Shown here piece by piece: positions 46,766 through 56,885 of a stretch of 64,000 bases of DNA. The notes under the pieces are model-generated. The model did not search any database. It saw only the letters and a list, made by a program, of their open reading frames with translations, and was not told where the DNA came from. The position numbers and the translations under genes are program-made. Numbering within the stretch: position 1 is the first letter of the stretch; the number at the start of each line of letters is the position of its first letter. The stretch is from Piliocolobus tephrosceles (lineage: Eukaryota > Chordata > Mammalia > Primates > Cercopithecidae): contig NC_045436.1 in the NCBI RefSeq assembly GCF_002776525.5, positions 164,872,756 through 164,936,755 of the forward strand, written 5' to 3'.

Positions 46766-46955
46766 TGAGTAAAATTGTTACTTCATAGATTGGTTTAGAC
46801 AGAAAGGAAATCAAATTTGAATCCAGAGTTCTTGCATGAATTTGAAAAAATTTAAAACATTATTGGTATTCAAGATTACATTATTAGTTGAACATTTTCT
46901 GATCAGGGTGTCAGAAAAAAAAACAGTTAAGGCTTAATTAAATTAGCATTTTGTT
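46766..46955 (+). repeat. Right arm of inverted repeat
   Basis: Starts 'tgagtaaaattgttacttca' and ends 'taaattagcattttgtt'. Pairs with the reverse strand of 45449-45977. It lies in otherwise unassigned sequence, so it could be the source copy or a second copy of an unnamed repeat. Confidence 0.85.
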
Positions 46956-47728
46956 AAGGACTCTCCAATCAAAGATGCCAGATAAATCAATGAGTTGTTT
47001 CAATGCTGTGCATTAGTTGTTTTGTATTACATTTAAAAATCAATAATAAAGTTGTTTTCTGCATATTTAAGCACCCATATTTTAAAAAAAGGGAGATAAT
47101 ATGGAAATTACACTGTTTAATTATTTGTGTTCAGAAAATTACAGAAGGTTTCTGAATCTTCAATGCAAAATTGACAATTCCAAAATGAAAGTTTTGACTC
47201 TATGTAACTTTCCTAGGGTTTCAAATAATATATAATTTTAAATTATTGTTACTATTATAAATCAATAACACCCCATAAAATCAATCACTGATTAAAAAAA
47301 ATTTCCCTGGATGCTTGCATCTCATCTCTGGATGACACTAGCTTGACCATAAGAGCACAGAGTTATTCTATTAGAGAAGGGTAACACATCAGTCACATAG
47401 AGAAATATAGAAAGTTCTCTAGTTAGTTAATTCCATTCTCCTTTCTCTTTTTGCTCTTAGGGCTAAAGAATGATGGAATTCTAACTGAGAGGAAAATTAG
47501 CTCAGTGGGTAAACGCCATTCTTTAAAACACTGCTTTTATAAATCTTTGGCAAACTGAGAGGAGCCCATCAAGTAAAGCCAGACACCACCTGCAGCAGTT
47601 GATCTAAAATTGATAATCTAAAGGAGTGGGGCAGCAAGGAGGGCTTCAGAGGAGGGAGGCATGGATAACAGTCTGCTCAAGTAACCTGCTCAGGCAACTA
47701 AAGGCATTGCTAGTTTGTCATTAATTTC
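46956..47728. other. Unassigned AT-rich sequence
   Basis: No gene or repeat recognised. Confidence 0.45.
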
Positions 47729-48200
47729 TGTCGATGAAAAATAGTCAAACTCTGTAAAATATTTGAAGAGGTTTATTCTAAGTCAAATATAAGTGACCAT
47801 GGCCCATGACACAGCCCTCAGGAGGTCCTGAGAACAGCTGCCCAAGGTGATTGAGGCACAGCTTGGTTTTATACATTTTAGGGAGGCATGAGACATCAAT
47901 CAAATACATTTAAGAAGTACATTGGTTTGGTTCAGAAAGGCAAGACAACTCAAAGTGGGGGCTTCCAGGCTATAGGTAAATTTAAACATTTTTTGATTGA
48001 CTATTGGTTGAGTTTGTCTAAAGACCTGGGATCAATAGAAAGGAAATGTTTAGGTTAAGATAAAAGATTGTGGAGACCAAGGTTCTTTTGAAGTCTTATG
48101 GTGGCTACCCTGCCCCCACTTTGAGTTGTCCTGCCTTTCTGAACCAAACCAACGTATTTCTTAAATGTATCTGATTGATGCATCCTGTTTAAATATGCGG
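47729..48200 (-). repeat. ERV-type LTR with inverted internal copy
   Basis: 'gaagaggtttattctaagtc', 'gcccatgacacagccctcag', 'gaggtcctgagaacagctgc' and 'cttggttttatacattttag' are the reverse strand of a class I ERV-like LTR whose family I cannot name. Within it, 48112-48180 is an inverted copy of 47894-47962. On the minus strand 'ataaacctc'-type polyadenylation sequence is degenerate ('aataaacc'). Confidence 0.6.
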
Positions 48201-48237
48201 TAATATATGACCAAAGTGTCATATTTGAAAGTGTCAA

Positions 48238-48542
48238 GGCCGGGCGTGGTGGCTCAAGCCTGTAATCCCAGCACTTTGGGAGGCCGAGACGGGCGGATCA
48301 CGAGGTCAGGAGATTGAGACCATCCTGGCTAACACGGTGACACCCCGTCTCTACTAAAAAATACAAAAAACTAGCTGGGCGAGGTGGCGGGCACCTGTAG
48401 TCCCAGTTACTCGGGAGGCTGAGGCAGGAGAATGGCGTGAACCCGGGAGGCGGAGCTTGCAGTGAGCTGAGATCTGGCCACTGCACTCCAGCCTGGGTGA
48501 CAGAGCGAGACTCCGTCTCAAAAAAAAAAAAAAAAGAAAAAA
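48238..48542 (+). repeat. AluY of AluYRa type, full length
   Basis: Head 'ggccgggcgtggtggctcaa', middle 'aaaaaactagctgggcgagg' and right monomer 'gtgagctgagatctggcca' are the AluYRa-type combination. TSD 'gaaagtgtcaa' at 48227-48237 and 48543-48553. One of the youngest elements in the window. Confidence 0.94.
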
Positions 48543-48553
48543 GAAAGTGTCAA

Positions 48554-49039
48554 AATAATGGTGCAAAATAAACATTTCTACAGAAAGACGTAGGATTGCT
48601 GTTCAGTAGGAAAGCAAGAAGAGGAGCTAAGGTACTTAAATTTCATTGTGCATTGTTAAATTCCTTGTATGCCTTTGACAGTCTGCAGTGTTTTCAGATC
48701 CTTACTCTCAGTCTGTCTTTTAAGAATTTGTTAGCTCTCTAAAGAAAAATGATTCTGCATGATGAAACAGCATCCCAGTATTGGCCTCATATATTTTTAC
48801 CCTAGTGGTTTATGATACCTAATATTACACTGCAAACCACACATATAAGAAATTCTTCCCATATGAGAAACAATGGCACAATATTAACTTAAATAAGTCA
48901 TCTCTGTGTAATACGTTTTCATAAAGTATTTTCCATGTTTCTTGTTTCACTCAGAACAAAAGTTGGATCTTCATACTGCCACTACACATACCAGAGAGAA
49001 CACAGCCATTTAATTTATTATTAGTTCTTTTCTTTAAGG
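48554..49039. other. Unassigned sequence
   Basis: No gene or repeat recognised. Confidence 0.45.
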
Positions 49040-49050
49040 TATTAGGCTGG

Positions 49051-49359
49051 GCGGGGCACAGTGGCTCACACCTGTAATCCCAGCACTTTGGAGGCCAAGG
49101 AGGGTGGTCATCTGAGGTCAGGAGTTCGAGACCAGCCTGGCCAACATGGTGAAACCCTGTCTCTACTAAAAATACACAAATTAGCCAGGGGTGGTGGCAG
49201 ATGCCTGTAACCCCAGCTACTTGGGAGGCTGGGGCAAGAGAATCGTGTGAACCCAGGAGGTGGTGGTTGCAGTGAGCCAAGATTGTGCCATTGCACTCTA
49301 GCCTGGGCAATAAGAGTGAAACTCCATCTCAAAAAATAGCAATAACAACAAAAACCAAA
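49051..49359 (+). repeat. Alu element (AluS) inserted in MADE1
   Basis: Starts 'gcggggcacagtggctcaca'. TSD 'tattaggctgg' at 49040-49050 and 49360-49370 consists of the MADE1 terminus, so the Alu landed within that transposon. Confidence 0.94.
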
Positions 49360-49361
49360 TA

Positions 49362-49401
49362 TTAGGCTGGTGCAATACCAATCACTTTTGCACCTGCCTA
49401 A
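49362..49401. mobile_element. MADE1 mariner MITE, internally deleted
   Basis: Forty bases from 'ttaggctggtgcaa' to 'cttttgcacctgcctaa', flanked by TA on both sides. The family is about 80 bp, so the centre and part of one arm are lost. Confidence 0.88.
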
Positions 49402-49403
49402 TA

Positions 49404-50026
49404 CCTTGCTCCATCACCAGGATGGTGCTGGGGGACTAACCTGGGTATGCCGTGGCTCCTTATTTTCAGCTGACCCTCCTGTAATCAGCTCCTTTTTCTA
49501 GGATTCAATTCCCATAGTCTCCCTGTGGCTTCCAGCATCCCTGCACAGATCGTTCTTCCTCTGCCCCCTTGTCTCCAAGACTCCTGGAAAAGAGAATTTA
49601 TCTGAGCTTCTTTTCGGTTGTTCCACAGATTTTAAGAATAATTTTTGAAGCGTATCAACCCTAGAAGGGCCAGACTTGTATCCAAAAAAGGGGGAGTTCG
49701 AGTCATCCCATTACCTAATAATTTTGGCCTCTTAGAATATGAGTAGACATGAGTGATCTCTATGGTGAAAAGTCCAGAAAATGTGTCAAGGTTTCCTTGT
49801 GGGATAATTCACTGGAAGCTCATCATGACCTTGTACCACCGCAGAATTCCATAGATCAAAGCTAACACAAAGCAGGTCTCTATGATAGTATTCAAAGGAA
49901 TGACTTAGTGAAAATCTAAAAGAAACACTTTAAAAGGTTTTTTTTTTTTTTTTTTTTTTTTAATTTTTCCTTTCTTGGAAAGATAGAGTGAATCTCTGTT
50001 GCATGTCATACTTAAAGAATAAACAT
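49404..50026. other. Unassigned sequence with T24 run
   Basis: A run of 24 T lies at 49938-49961. No gene or repeat family recognised. Confidence 0.5.
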
Positions 50027-50330
50027 GGCCGGGCTCAGTGGCTCACACCTGTAATCCCAGGACTTTGGGAGGCCGAGGCAGGTGGATCATGAGGTCAGGA
50101 GACAGAGACCATCCTGGCGAACACGGGCTAACACGGTGAAACCCTATCTCTACTAAAAAATACAAAAAATTAGCCGGGCATGGTGGTGGGCGCCTGTAGT
50201 CCCAGCTTCTCGGGAGGCTGAGGCAGGAGAATGGCCTGAACCCGGGAGGTGGAACTTGCAGTGAGCCGAGATTGCGCCACTGCACTCCGGACTGGGAGAG
50301 AGAGCGAGATTCTGTCTCAAAAAAAAAAAA
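50027..50330 (+). repeat. Alu element (AluY)
   Basis: Starts 'ggccgggctcagtggctcac'. It carries a 10-base duplication around 'ggcgaacacgggctaacacg' where Y has one copy of '..aacacgg'. TSD not clear. Confidence 0.93.
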
Positions 50331-50344
50331 CAGAACATGACTGC

Positions 50345-50530
50345 AAACTCACTGTGTGCCCGCTCTGCGTACTCATTTCATTTGACCTTTACAATAACCT
50401 CCTGAATTTAGTATCCTTATTCTCATTTATAAATGAGGAACTGAAGCTTAAAGAGTTAAGAAGTGCTCCCACGGCCACACAGTAAGTGGCAAAACCAGGA
50501 TTCAGAGTCTATAACCTTAACCTATATCAG
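50345..50530 (-). repeat. MIR SINE fragment
   Basis: 'tcatttgacctttacaataa', 'tcatttataaatgaggaact', 'gaagcttaaagagttaagaa' and 'aaaaccaggattcagagtct' are a good reverse MIR match. Confidence 0.75.
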
Positions 50531-50689
50531 TATCACCGGTGCCATTAACATTTGAATCTGATTATGTTTCGAGAAGATTCATAGATTGACACCTTATTCT
50601 TATGACAGTGCCCTCTACTTATCCCTCATTCATAATGAATTAAGATACGATTCCAAAAACAGAGGCATTCCAGATGACTCATATGACAC

Positions 50690-50840
50690 GATGTAGATAA
50701 TGCTTTTCACAATTTAATGTGCATACAAATCACCTGAGAATCTTATTAAATGCAAATTCTGATTCAGTAGCTCAAGAGTGAGTTAGAAGATTCTGTATTG
50801 CTAGCAAGCTACCGGGTGAGGCTGATGAGACCAATAAGTA
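50690..50840 (+). mobile_element. MER5A-type DNA transposon remnant
   Basis: 'aatttaatgtgcatacaaat', 'cacctgagaatcttattaaa' and 'attctgattcagtagctcaa' follow MER5A, with the 3' end degraded. Confidence 0.65.
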
Positions 50841-50979
50841 CCAATGTCCTTATTACATTTTCAATAACAAGGACTTAAAGAAAAAGAGAAAACCAGTATG
50901 AGAAGACCTGAAAAAAGAGTTTGAACTAAACAGCAATTGAGCTTTAACATTTTCTGCTTCCTAAACTTTTTCATGCTTA

Positions 50980-51085
50980 TCTCACAGGACTGTTTTCTTT
51001 TCATGATTAAATTGGATAGTGCTTTGTAAAGCACTCACAAAGAAAACAAAATGGCTTATGTTGCTATCATTGTTAACATGAAGCT
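50980..51085 (+). repeat. MIR SINE 3' fragment
   Basis: 'gcttatctcacaggactgtt', 'catgattaaattggatagtg' and 'ctttgtaaagcactcac' match the MIR 3' end. Confidence 0.6.
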
Positions 51086-51689
51086 CAAACTTCTTCAGTT
51101 CAATGTCTCAAAGTCTACATAGATCTTATAAATATTGTTGCTATAAATACATTTATCAAATTGTCCTGCTCTGTTCTATGCACATGTGGTGCTGAGATTG
51201 TATTAAATTCAATGTGTTTGCTCAACCAGAGAATAGATAGGATCCATAACTTTCCTTACCCAGGAGGTCATTTTCAAAAGCTTCCTATGAAATTTTAGCC
51301 TGAGAGCACAATATTGCTTTCTCTGGATATCTTTTCTCAATTTTATATCCTTGGGTGCTTCTTTTATTCTTTTTATGACCTGTGAGTGTTTTAACAACAC
51401 TGTTTTCTTCAACTGATAAAGTCTGTCAACAGTGCTGGGCTCCTCCCCCACTTTCCCCAACTCTCACTAACTAGTAGCCTAAGGTGAGAGGGCCAGCAAG
51501 TATGAGCTGGCTCTGCTTTTCTGAACACCCTTGTCTCCCAGGGACAGATAGGTTTGCCAGGATCTAGCACTTCAGATAGCTTTAGTGGAGCGCTAATTGT
51601 TTTGGGAACCTTGAACAAGTCATGATTTATTTATGAAGAGAAGCCTGCTTCTCTTTCTCCTTTGAAATCCAACCAACAATGATGCATTC
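51086..51689. other. Unassigned sequence with basic minus-strand frame
   Basis: No repeat recognised. An 83-codon minus-strand frame at 51209-51460 is rich in Lys and Arg; an unrelated frame overlaps at 51409-51618. Not called as a gene (see findings). Confidence 0.4.
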
Positions 51690-51770
51690 GTTAAACAGAT
51701 ATGTATTGAACAGTCAATGCTAGGCCTTGTGTGTGATGCTGGGGACACAAAAATGAATGAAACATAGTTT
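51690..51770 (-). repeat. L2 or MIR3 fragment
   Basis: 'gtgtgatgctggggacacaa' and 'aatgaatgaaacatag' after 'caatgctaggcc' resemble the reverse 3' part of L2. Confidence 0.45.
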
Positions 51771-53264
51771 ATGCGGTGTCCTTAGTAATCCATCCTACCA
51801 GGTTAATGTACACACTCCATTAGTTTTTAGACTTCTGATCATCCCTGGGATTCCTTTCTTCCTTTATAAGTGATTCTTTTGAAGCTTACATATGACAGCA
51901 CTTATAATGTGCCTTTCTCAATGTTTAGTTGTAGCATATTTCTAAAATAGGTGGTCTTGGGTTTCCTAAGGAGCCCTGTATTCCATCTCATTGAGATCTG
52001 GACGAGCTGGAGAATCTGCTAGATTCAATACAGTATCATATTCTGAATGACAGAGTTAGGCACAGGATTAGCCTCCAGAGTGAGGCCATTTTTAAAATTA
52101 TTTTGTTTTATGTCTAAAAAATTCACCTTCTCTCCAATAAAACCCTGAGATCTTTGGGGGAAAGTATCGGAGCAGACTTAATGAGTCCTAAGCATCAGCA
52201 GATATTTGTAGAATGGAACTGAGTGATGCTAGCGTTTTCAGGATTAAAAATTTAGTTCCACTGTGTTTAGGATGAAGCCTAGTCAGAGTGAATTACACAG
52301 GGATCATGTTTTATTTGAAGAATATGTTCTTGGAGACCTCAAGTAGTTTAAGGTCTTAGTGGATTTTTCCGTAAGGCTAATAAGGATGACCAGAGTTTAT
52401 CTGCAAGCTTTAAGGGACATTACCTTAGCACAGTATACTAAAGAGCTCATCATTCATTCAGCCAGCTTTGAAGTTATGAAATTCTTGACAAATGTAACAA
52501 AAACTTGTGTATCGCATTATTTTTATGTTGCAAATAGTGTAAGACTTGATTATTTATAGGGTCCTCTTTCAAATTTGCATACAAAATGCAGCTTCACTTT
52601 GCATAACTAATAAGAAACCTCTTAGGCAATATTTTGGTGTGGTCAAGAGAGTGGTAAGAAGATATCAGAAAACATCTATCAACTTGTCATGGCATTGTTT
52701 TACTTCATCAGGACATAGCCCCTCAGCTGCTATGATAAATTTTAACATTGGATTTTCCTGGCCCAATTTCTAATAAATAAAATGTTGAGCAGCAGGCAAA
52801 GCTGCCTGTTTGCAAGGACAATATTTCACATTGTGTGCCAATCTAAAGTATTAGTTACTAAAAATCAAATTAGCGGGAAGAGCTACTCATATCCTTGTTA
52901 GGGACATTGATTTGTTGTCCCTTATTTTTCTGTTGTGCTGATAGAGAATTTAGGGTTAAAGCATTAGGGATCTTTCTGCCCACACTGGTTTGATAAATAC
53001 AATTTATCCTGAGCCCACATTGATATAATTTGTAGATAACATTGGCACATCAACATGTACAGTTAACAATATCCTAAGTATTGATCATTAAATTTGATAA
53101 GTTATAAATCTGCATTTATGTTATAATTTAACTGCCAAGAATGTACAAAAATCTCTTTCGCAATAAGAAATAGAGATCTCAGTTTGAATCTTTAGCTATA
53201 TGCTGAGGTTCCCTCAGATATTTTAGGAGAAGTTACCTAAATATCTGAGGTATTTGGTCAAGTT
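51771..53264. other. Unassigned sequence with hairpin
   Basis: About 1.5 kb with no gene or repeat family recognised. A 15-bp inverted repeat with 8-base loop lies at 53212-53250. Confidence 0.45.
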
Positions 53265-53280
53265 AAAAATAGCAACCATA

Positions 53281-53717
53281 TCAGTGACAGACTGGATTAA
53301 GAAAATGTGGCACATATACACCATGGAATACCATGCAGCCATAAAAAAGGATGAGTTTGAGTCCTTTGTAGGGACATGGATGCAGCTGGAAACCATCATT
53401 CTTAGCAAACTATCACAAGAAGAGAAAACCAAACACCGCATGTTCTCAGTCATAGGTGGGAACTGAACAATGAGCTCACTTGGACTCGGGAAGGGGAACA
53501 TCACACAATGGGGCCTATCATGGGGAGGGGGGAGGGGGGGAGGGATTGCATTGGGGAGTTATACCTGATATAAATGATGAATTGATGGGTGCTGACGAGT
53601 TGATGGGTGCAGCACACCAACATGGCACATGTATACATATGTAACAAACCTGCACGTCATGCACATATACCCTAGAACTTAAAGTATAATAAAAAAAATA
53701 AATAAATAAAAATAAAA
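53281..53717 (+). mobile_element. 5'-truncated young L1 (L1PA-like), 3' end
   Basis: Contains the last ORF2 codons ('aagaaaatgtggcacatata', 'ccatggaataccatgcagcc', 'gaactgaacaatgagctcac') and the 3' UTR ('atgtatacatatgtaacaaa', 'agaacttaaagtataat'). TSD 'aaaaatagcaaccata' at 53265-53280 and 'aaaaatagaaaccata' at 53758-53773. The target 'tt/aaaa' fits the L1 endonuclease preference. The 3' UTR G-tract is at 53522-53544. Confidence 0.95.
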
Positions 53718-53757
53718 GAAAGGCTGGGAGAAAACCCATCCAAATATTTAAAAAAAA
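53718..53757 (+). mobile_element. 3' transduced segment plus second poly(A)
   Basis: After the first A-rich tail come 32 bases of non-L1 sequence (53718-53749, 'gaaaggctgggagaaaaccc' onward), then a second A-run, all within the TSD. That is the form of an L1 3' transduction. Confidence 0.8.
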
Positions 53758-53884
53758 AAAAATAGAAACCATAAACAGCTTTCAAAGTTGTTGTAAAAAT
53801 GAGTGATAACATACGTAAAATGCCTAGTACCCTGCTTAGTCAATAGCAGGTACAAAATAATTGGTAGTCGCATTGAGAAAATTG

Positions 53885-53946
53885 TGTAGATAGATAGATG
53901 AGATAGAGATAGATACATAGATAGATAAGATATCGATATAGATAGA
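53885..53946. repeat. Imperfect (GATA)n microsatellite
   Basis: GATA units with GAGATA and CATA interruptions. Confidence 0.93.
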
Positions 53947-54007
53947 TCAGTGAATATTAAGCACATCTTACAGTTTACACTTATTCTGTTTTTTTTTTTT
54001 TTTTTTT

Positions 54008-54300
54008 ATTGAGACTCTACTATGTCCCAGATACTTCAGTGCTAGATATAAAGCAGTAAAAGCACAAAAACCTCTGCCCTCAAGGAATTTACTCTCTGGT
54101 GGAGAGCGGCCGGCAGCAAACATCTAACTAAATAAAGTGCATTGTGCATTAATAGTGATAGGTACTATGTATAAGGCTACCGAATATCCTGATATATATG
54201 GGAAGTTACAGTTTACGCCAAGTGTCTGGATATCATTATTAATAGTATCCCTTTCATTCATTCTTAGTGGTGTTCCAGACTGGACAATAAGTCATGTGGT
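54008..54300 (-). repeat. L2 LINE, left piece, split by LTRs
   Basis: 'attgagactctactatgtcc', 'ctctgccctcaaggaattta' and 'ctctctggtggagagc' are reverse L2, clear up to about 54170. A run of 19 T precedes it at 53989-54007. L2 of the same orientation resumes at 55223. Confidence 0.6.
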
Positions 54301-54307
54301 TAGCTCT

Positions 54308-54325
54308 GTTAGTTTGCTAGGGCTA
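54308..54325 (-). repeat. MaLR LTR (MLT1 type), left tip
   Basis: 'tgttagtttgctagggct' is the plus-strand start of a reverse MLT1-like LTR, which continues at 54821 after a second LTR. Confidence 0.65.
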
Positions 54326-54820
54326 TGCTGTCTAGCCAAGGTTCTTAAAAGAAACAGAATAGACTATGTATACAAAGAGAGAAAGGGAAAGAGAAAGAGG
54401 TTGATTTGTTATGGAAATCGGCTCACATGATTATGAAGACCAAAAAGTCTCATGAGACGCCACCTGCAAGCTGGAGAACCAGGAAAGTCAGTGGCATAAT
54501 CAAGTTGGAGTCTGAAAGGGGCACTGGTGTAAGTTCTGGAGTCCAAAGTCCCTGAGAACCAGGATGCTCAAGGGCAGGAGAAGATGGAAGCCCCAGCTGA
54601 GGAAGAAAAGGAACTTACCCTCCTATGCCTTCAGATTCCTGCCTTCAAAGGACTGGATGATGTCCACCCACACTGGTGAGGGTGGGTCTCCTTTGCTCAG
54701 TCTACTGATTTGAATGCTGCTATCTTCTGGAAACACAGACACACCAAGAAATAATACTTGACCAGCTATCTGGGTATCCCTTAACTCAGTCAAGTTGACG
54801 TACAAAGTTCACCATCATAG
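54326..54820 (-). repeat. MaLR-type LTR nested in another LTR
   Basis: 'ggttcttaaaagaaacagaa', 'ctgccttcaaaggactggat', 'tcagtctactgatttgaatg' and 'tcagtcaagttgacgtacaa' are the same LTR family as 28632-29118. It ends 'ttcaccatcata' and is followed by '(a)ggctgccataac', so 'gggct' and 'aggct' may be the 5-bp TSD. Confidence 0.65.
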
Positions 54821-55222
54821 GCTGCCATAACAAAATATCACAGACTGAATGGCTTAAGCAACAGAAATTACTGGCCTCACAGTTCTGGAGTCTGGACATC
54901 CAAGATCAGAACTCCTGACAGAACTGCTAGCAGCGTCTTTCCTTCTGAGGCCTCTCTCCTTGACCTTCAGATGGCTGCCCTCTCATAGCATCCTCACCTG
55001 GCCTTTCCTCTGGGCTTGGACATCGCAGTATCTGTTTCTCTTTTAAGGACACCAATCGTATTGTATTAGGGTCCCACTCTAATGGCCTCATTTTAACTTA
55101 ATTACCTCTTTGAAAACATTATCTCCAAATATAATCTGAAGTACTGGGAGTTGGAACTTCACTAAATGCATGTGGTGGGGAGGGCCGGGGGGAGCGGGAT
55201 ACAATTTAGGCCATAACGTTAG
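54821..55222 (-). repeat. MaLR LTR (MLT1 type), main piece
   Basis: 'ggctgccataacaaaatatc', 'agcaacagaaattactggcc', 'catcctcacctggcctttcc' and 'cattttaacttaattacctc' complete the reverse LTR. Its end holds a G-rich tract at 55177-55199. Confidence 0.72.
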
Positions 55223-55430
55223 CCAGCCTATGGGGTGAAATAAAATGGGAATAGGAAGTTGTTTTGTGAGGACAGGGTTTTAAGTAGGACTGTGAGAGAA
55301 GGCCTCGCTGAGATGGTGACGCTGGAAAAAAGAACTGAAGGAGGTGAGGGAGAGATCTTAAAGATTTTTGAGAGGAGACATTTCAGGCACAGTGACCAGC
55401 AAGTGGCAAGGCAAGAAATTAAGAGAGGAA
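55223..55430 (-). repeat. L2 LINE, right piece
   Basis: 'gtgagagaaggcctcgctga', 'gatggtgacgctgg', 'gaactgaaggaggtgaggga' and 'cagtgaccagcaagtggcaa' continue reverse L2 beyond the LTR insertion. Confidence 0.65.
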
Positions 55431-55939
55431 AATAGGAGAGGAGACAGACAGATGAGATTCAGGGGCAGCGGTGGTGGGGGGAGGGGGGATTGTGCACACA
55501 TCATTGCTCGTTACAGGGAATTTAGCTGTTAGTCTCGGTGACGTGGAAAGTCGTCGGTTATTCGATAGACATGTGATTAATTGAAACAAAAACTGGATAA
55601 TATTTATTTTTAGTTTAGTTCTTTGTGAATGCTCAGCCTCAACTGACATTTACCTAATACTAGCAATACAGAATCTAGAACATGCCAATTTCACACAAGT
55701 AGAAATCCACTCCATGGTTATGTGTGGTGGACTAATTTGCCTGGGATGAGTGAGTTTGGCAGTAATTAAAAAACAAAAACAAAAACAAAAAAAAACTACC
55801 AGTACTAATGAGAAGACACCATAAGTAGAGCCCCCCGTCTTACATTTTGGGGATTCTGTGTGTCTGCAGTAGGGAACGAATATATGGACGTGGCTTAGTT
55901 TTATTTTCTCTGGTGTTTTTGAAAATCTATTAACTGATG
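55431..55939. other. Unassigned sequence with G-rich tract
   Basis: G-rich stretch near 55462-55488 ('gtggtggggggagggggg'). Otherwise unassigned. Confidence 0.45.
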
Positions 55940-56372
55940 TGTATATTACTTTTCCAGAGCTGCTGTAACACATTTCCACAAACTGAATGAAAACAAGAGA
56001 AATGTATTGTCTCACAGTTTAGGAGGCCAGAAGTCTTCATCGTCTGCAGGGTAGGCTCTTTCTGGAGGCTCTGAAGGAGAACCTATTCTTGTCCCGCTCC
56101 TGGTCATTGCGGGAAATCCTTGGCATTTCTTGGCTCTTAGCTGGCTTCCCTTCAGTCTTTGCCTCTGTCCTCACATGGCCTTCTTCCCTCTCTCTGTGTC
56201 TGTCTTCTCCTTCCAGAAAGATACCAGTTACTGAGCATAGGGCCCATCCTAAACCAGTATAACTTTATATAAACTAATTGCATTTGCAAAGATTCTATTT
56301 TCCAAATAAGGCCACATTCTGAAGTTCCAGATGAACATGAATTTTTGAAAGACACAATTCAAACCAGTTACA
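55940..56372 (-). repeat. MaLR LTR (MLT1 type)
   Basis: 'tgtatattacttttccagag', 'ctgctgtaacacatttccac', 'gtattgtctcacagtttagg', 'gtcctcacatggccttcttc' and 'aaataaggccacattctgaa' follow a reverse MLT1-like LTR. Confidence 0.72.
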
Positions 56373-56757
56373 ATGTCCAGGTGTAAACAACCAGAGGAGG
56401 ATAGAAAAGTTAAATTCCTACAGGGGCCAGGTAGCTACTGTAAATGAGTTAAGTGAATCAAGATGAAAAGCACTTGACTTGTCTCTTAGTGTTGGGGTGT
56501 GATCGGCCCATCCAATTGCTGCCATATAGAAATGCAGACAGAAGGTTCCCAGATCGTCTAGTTCCTCCTCAGAAGCCAGAAATCCAACGTTTTAAGTGGA
56601 ATATGTGTATTTTTAGTTGTTGGTCCAGTTAATTAAAAAAAAAAAAAAAATTGTGTGAGCTAAAAAGCTCCAACTCTAGCCTACCAGGAATCAGCTTGCA
56701 ATATCAAAAATCTACAGTCCTTAAGAAAACCTATCTGGCATCGTATTTTCCCAAAGC
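56373..56757. other. Unassigned sequence with A-run
   Basis: A16 run near 56635-56650. Nothing else recognised. Confidence 0.45.
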
Positions 56758-56885
56758 AGAACAGTGGTTCTGAGGTTTGGCCTCTCATTAGAATTACCTG
56801 ATGCAGTTGGTCTGGAGTGATCAGGCATGGCTAATTTTTTAAAGCCACCTTGGTGATTCTGACGAGCAATCGTAGCGAAGTAATG
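56758..56885 (+). mobile_element. MER5-type DNA transposon remnant
   Basis: 'agtggttctgaggtttggcc', 'attagaattacctg', 'gcagttggtctggagtg' and 'ccttggtgattctgacgagc' follow MER5A/B with an internal deletion. Confidence 0.6.
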
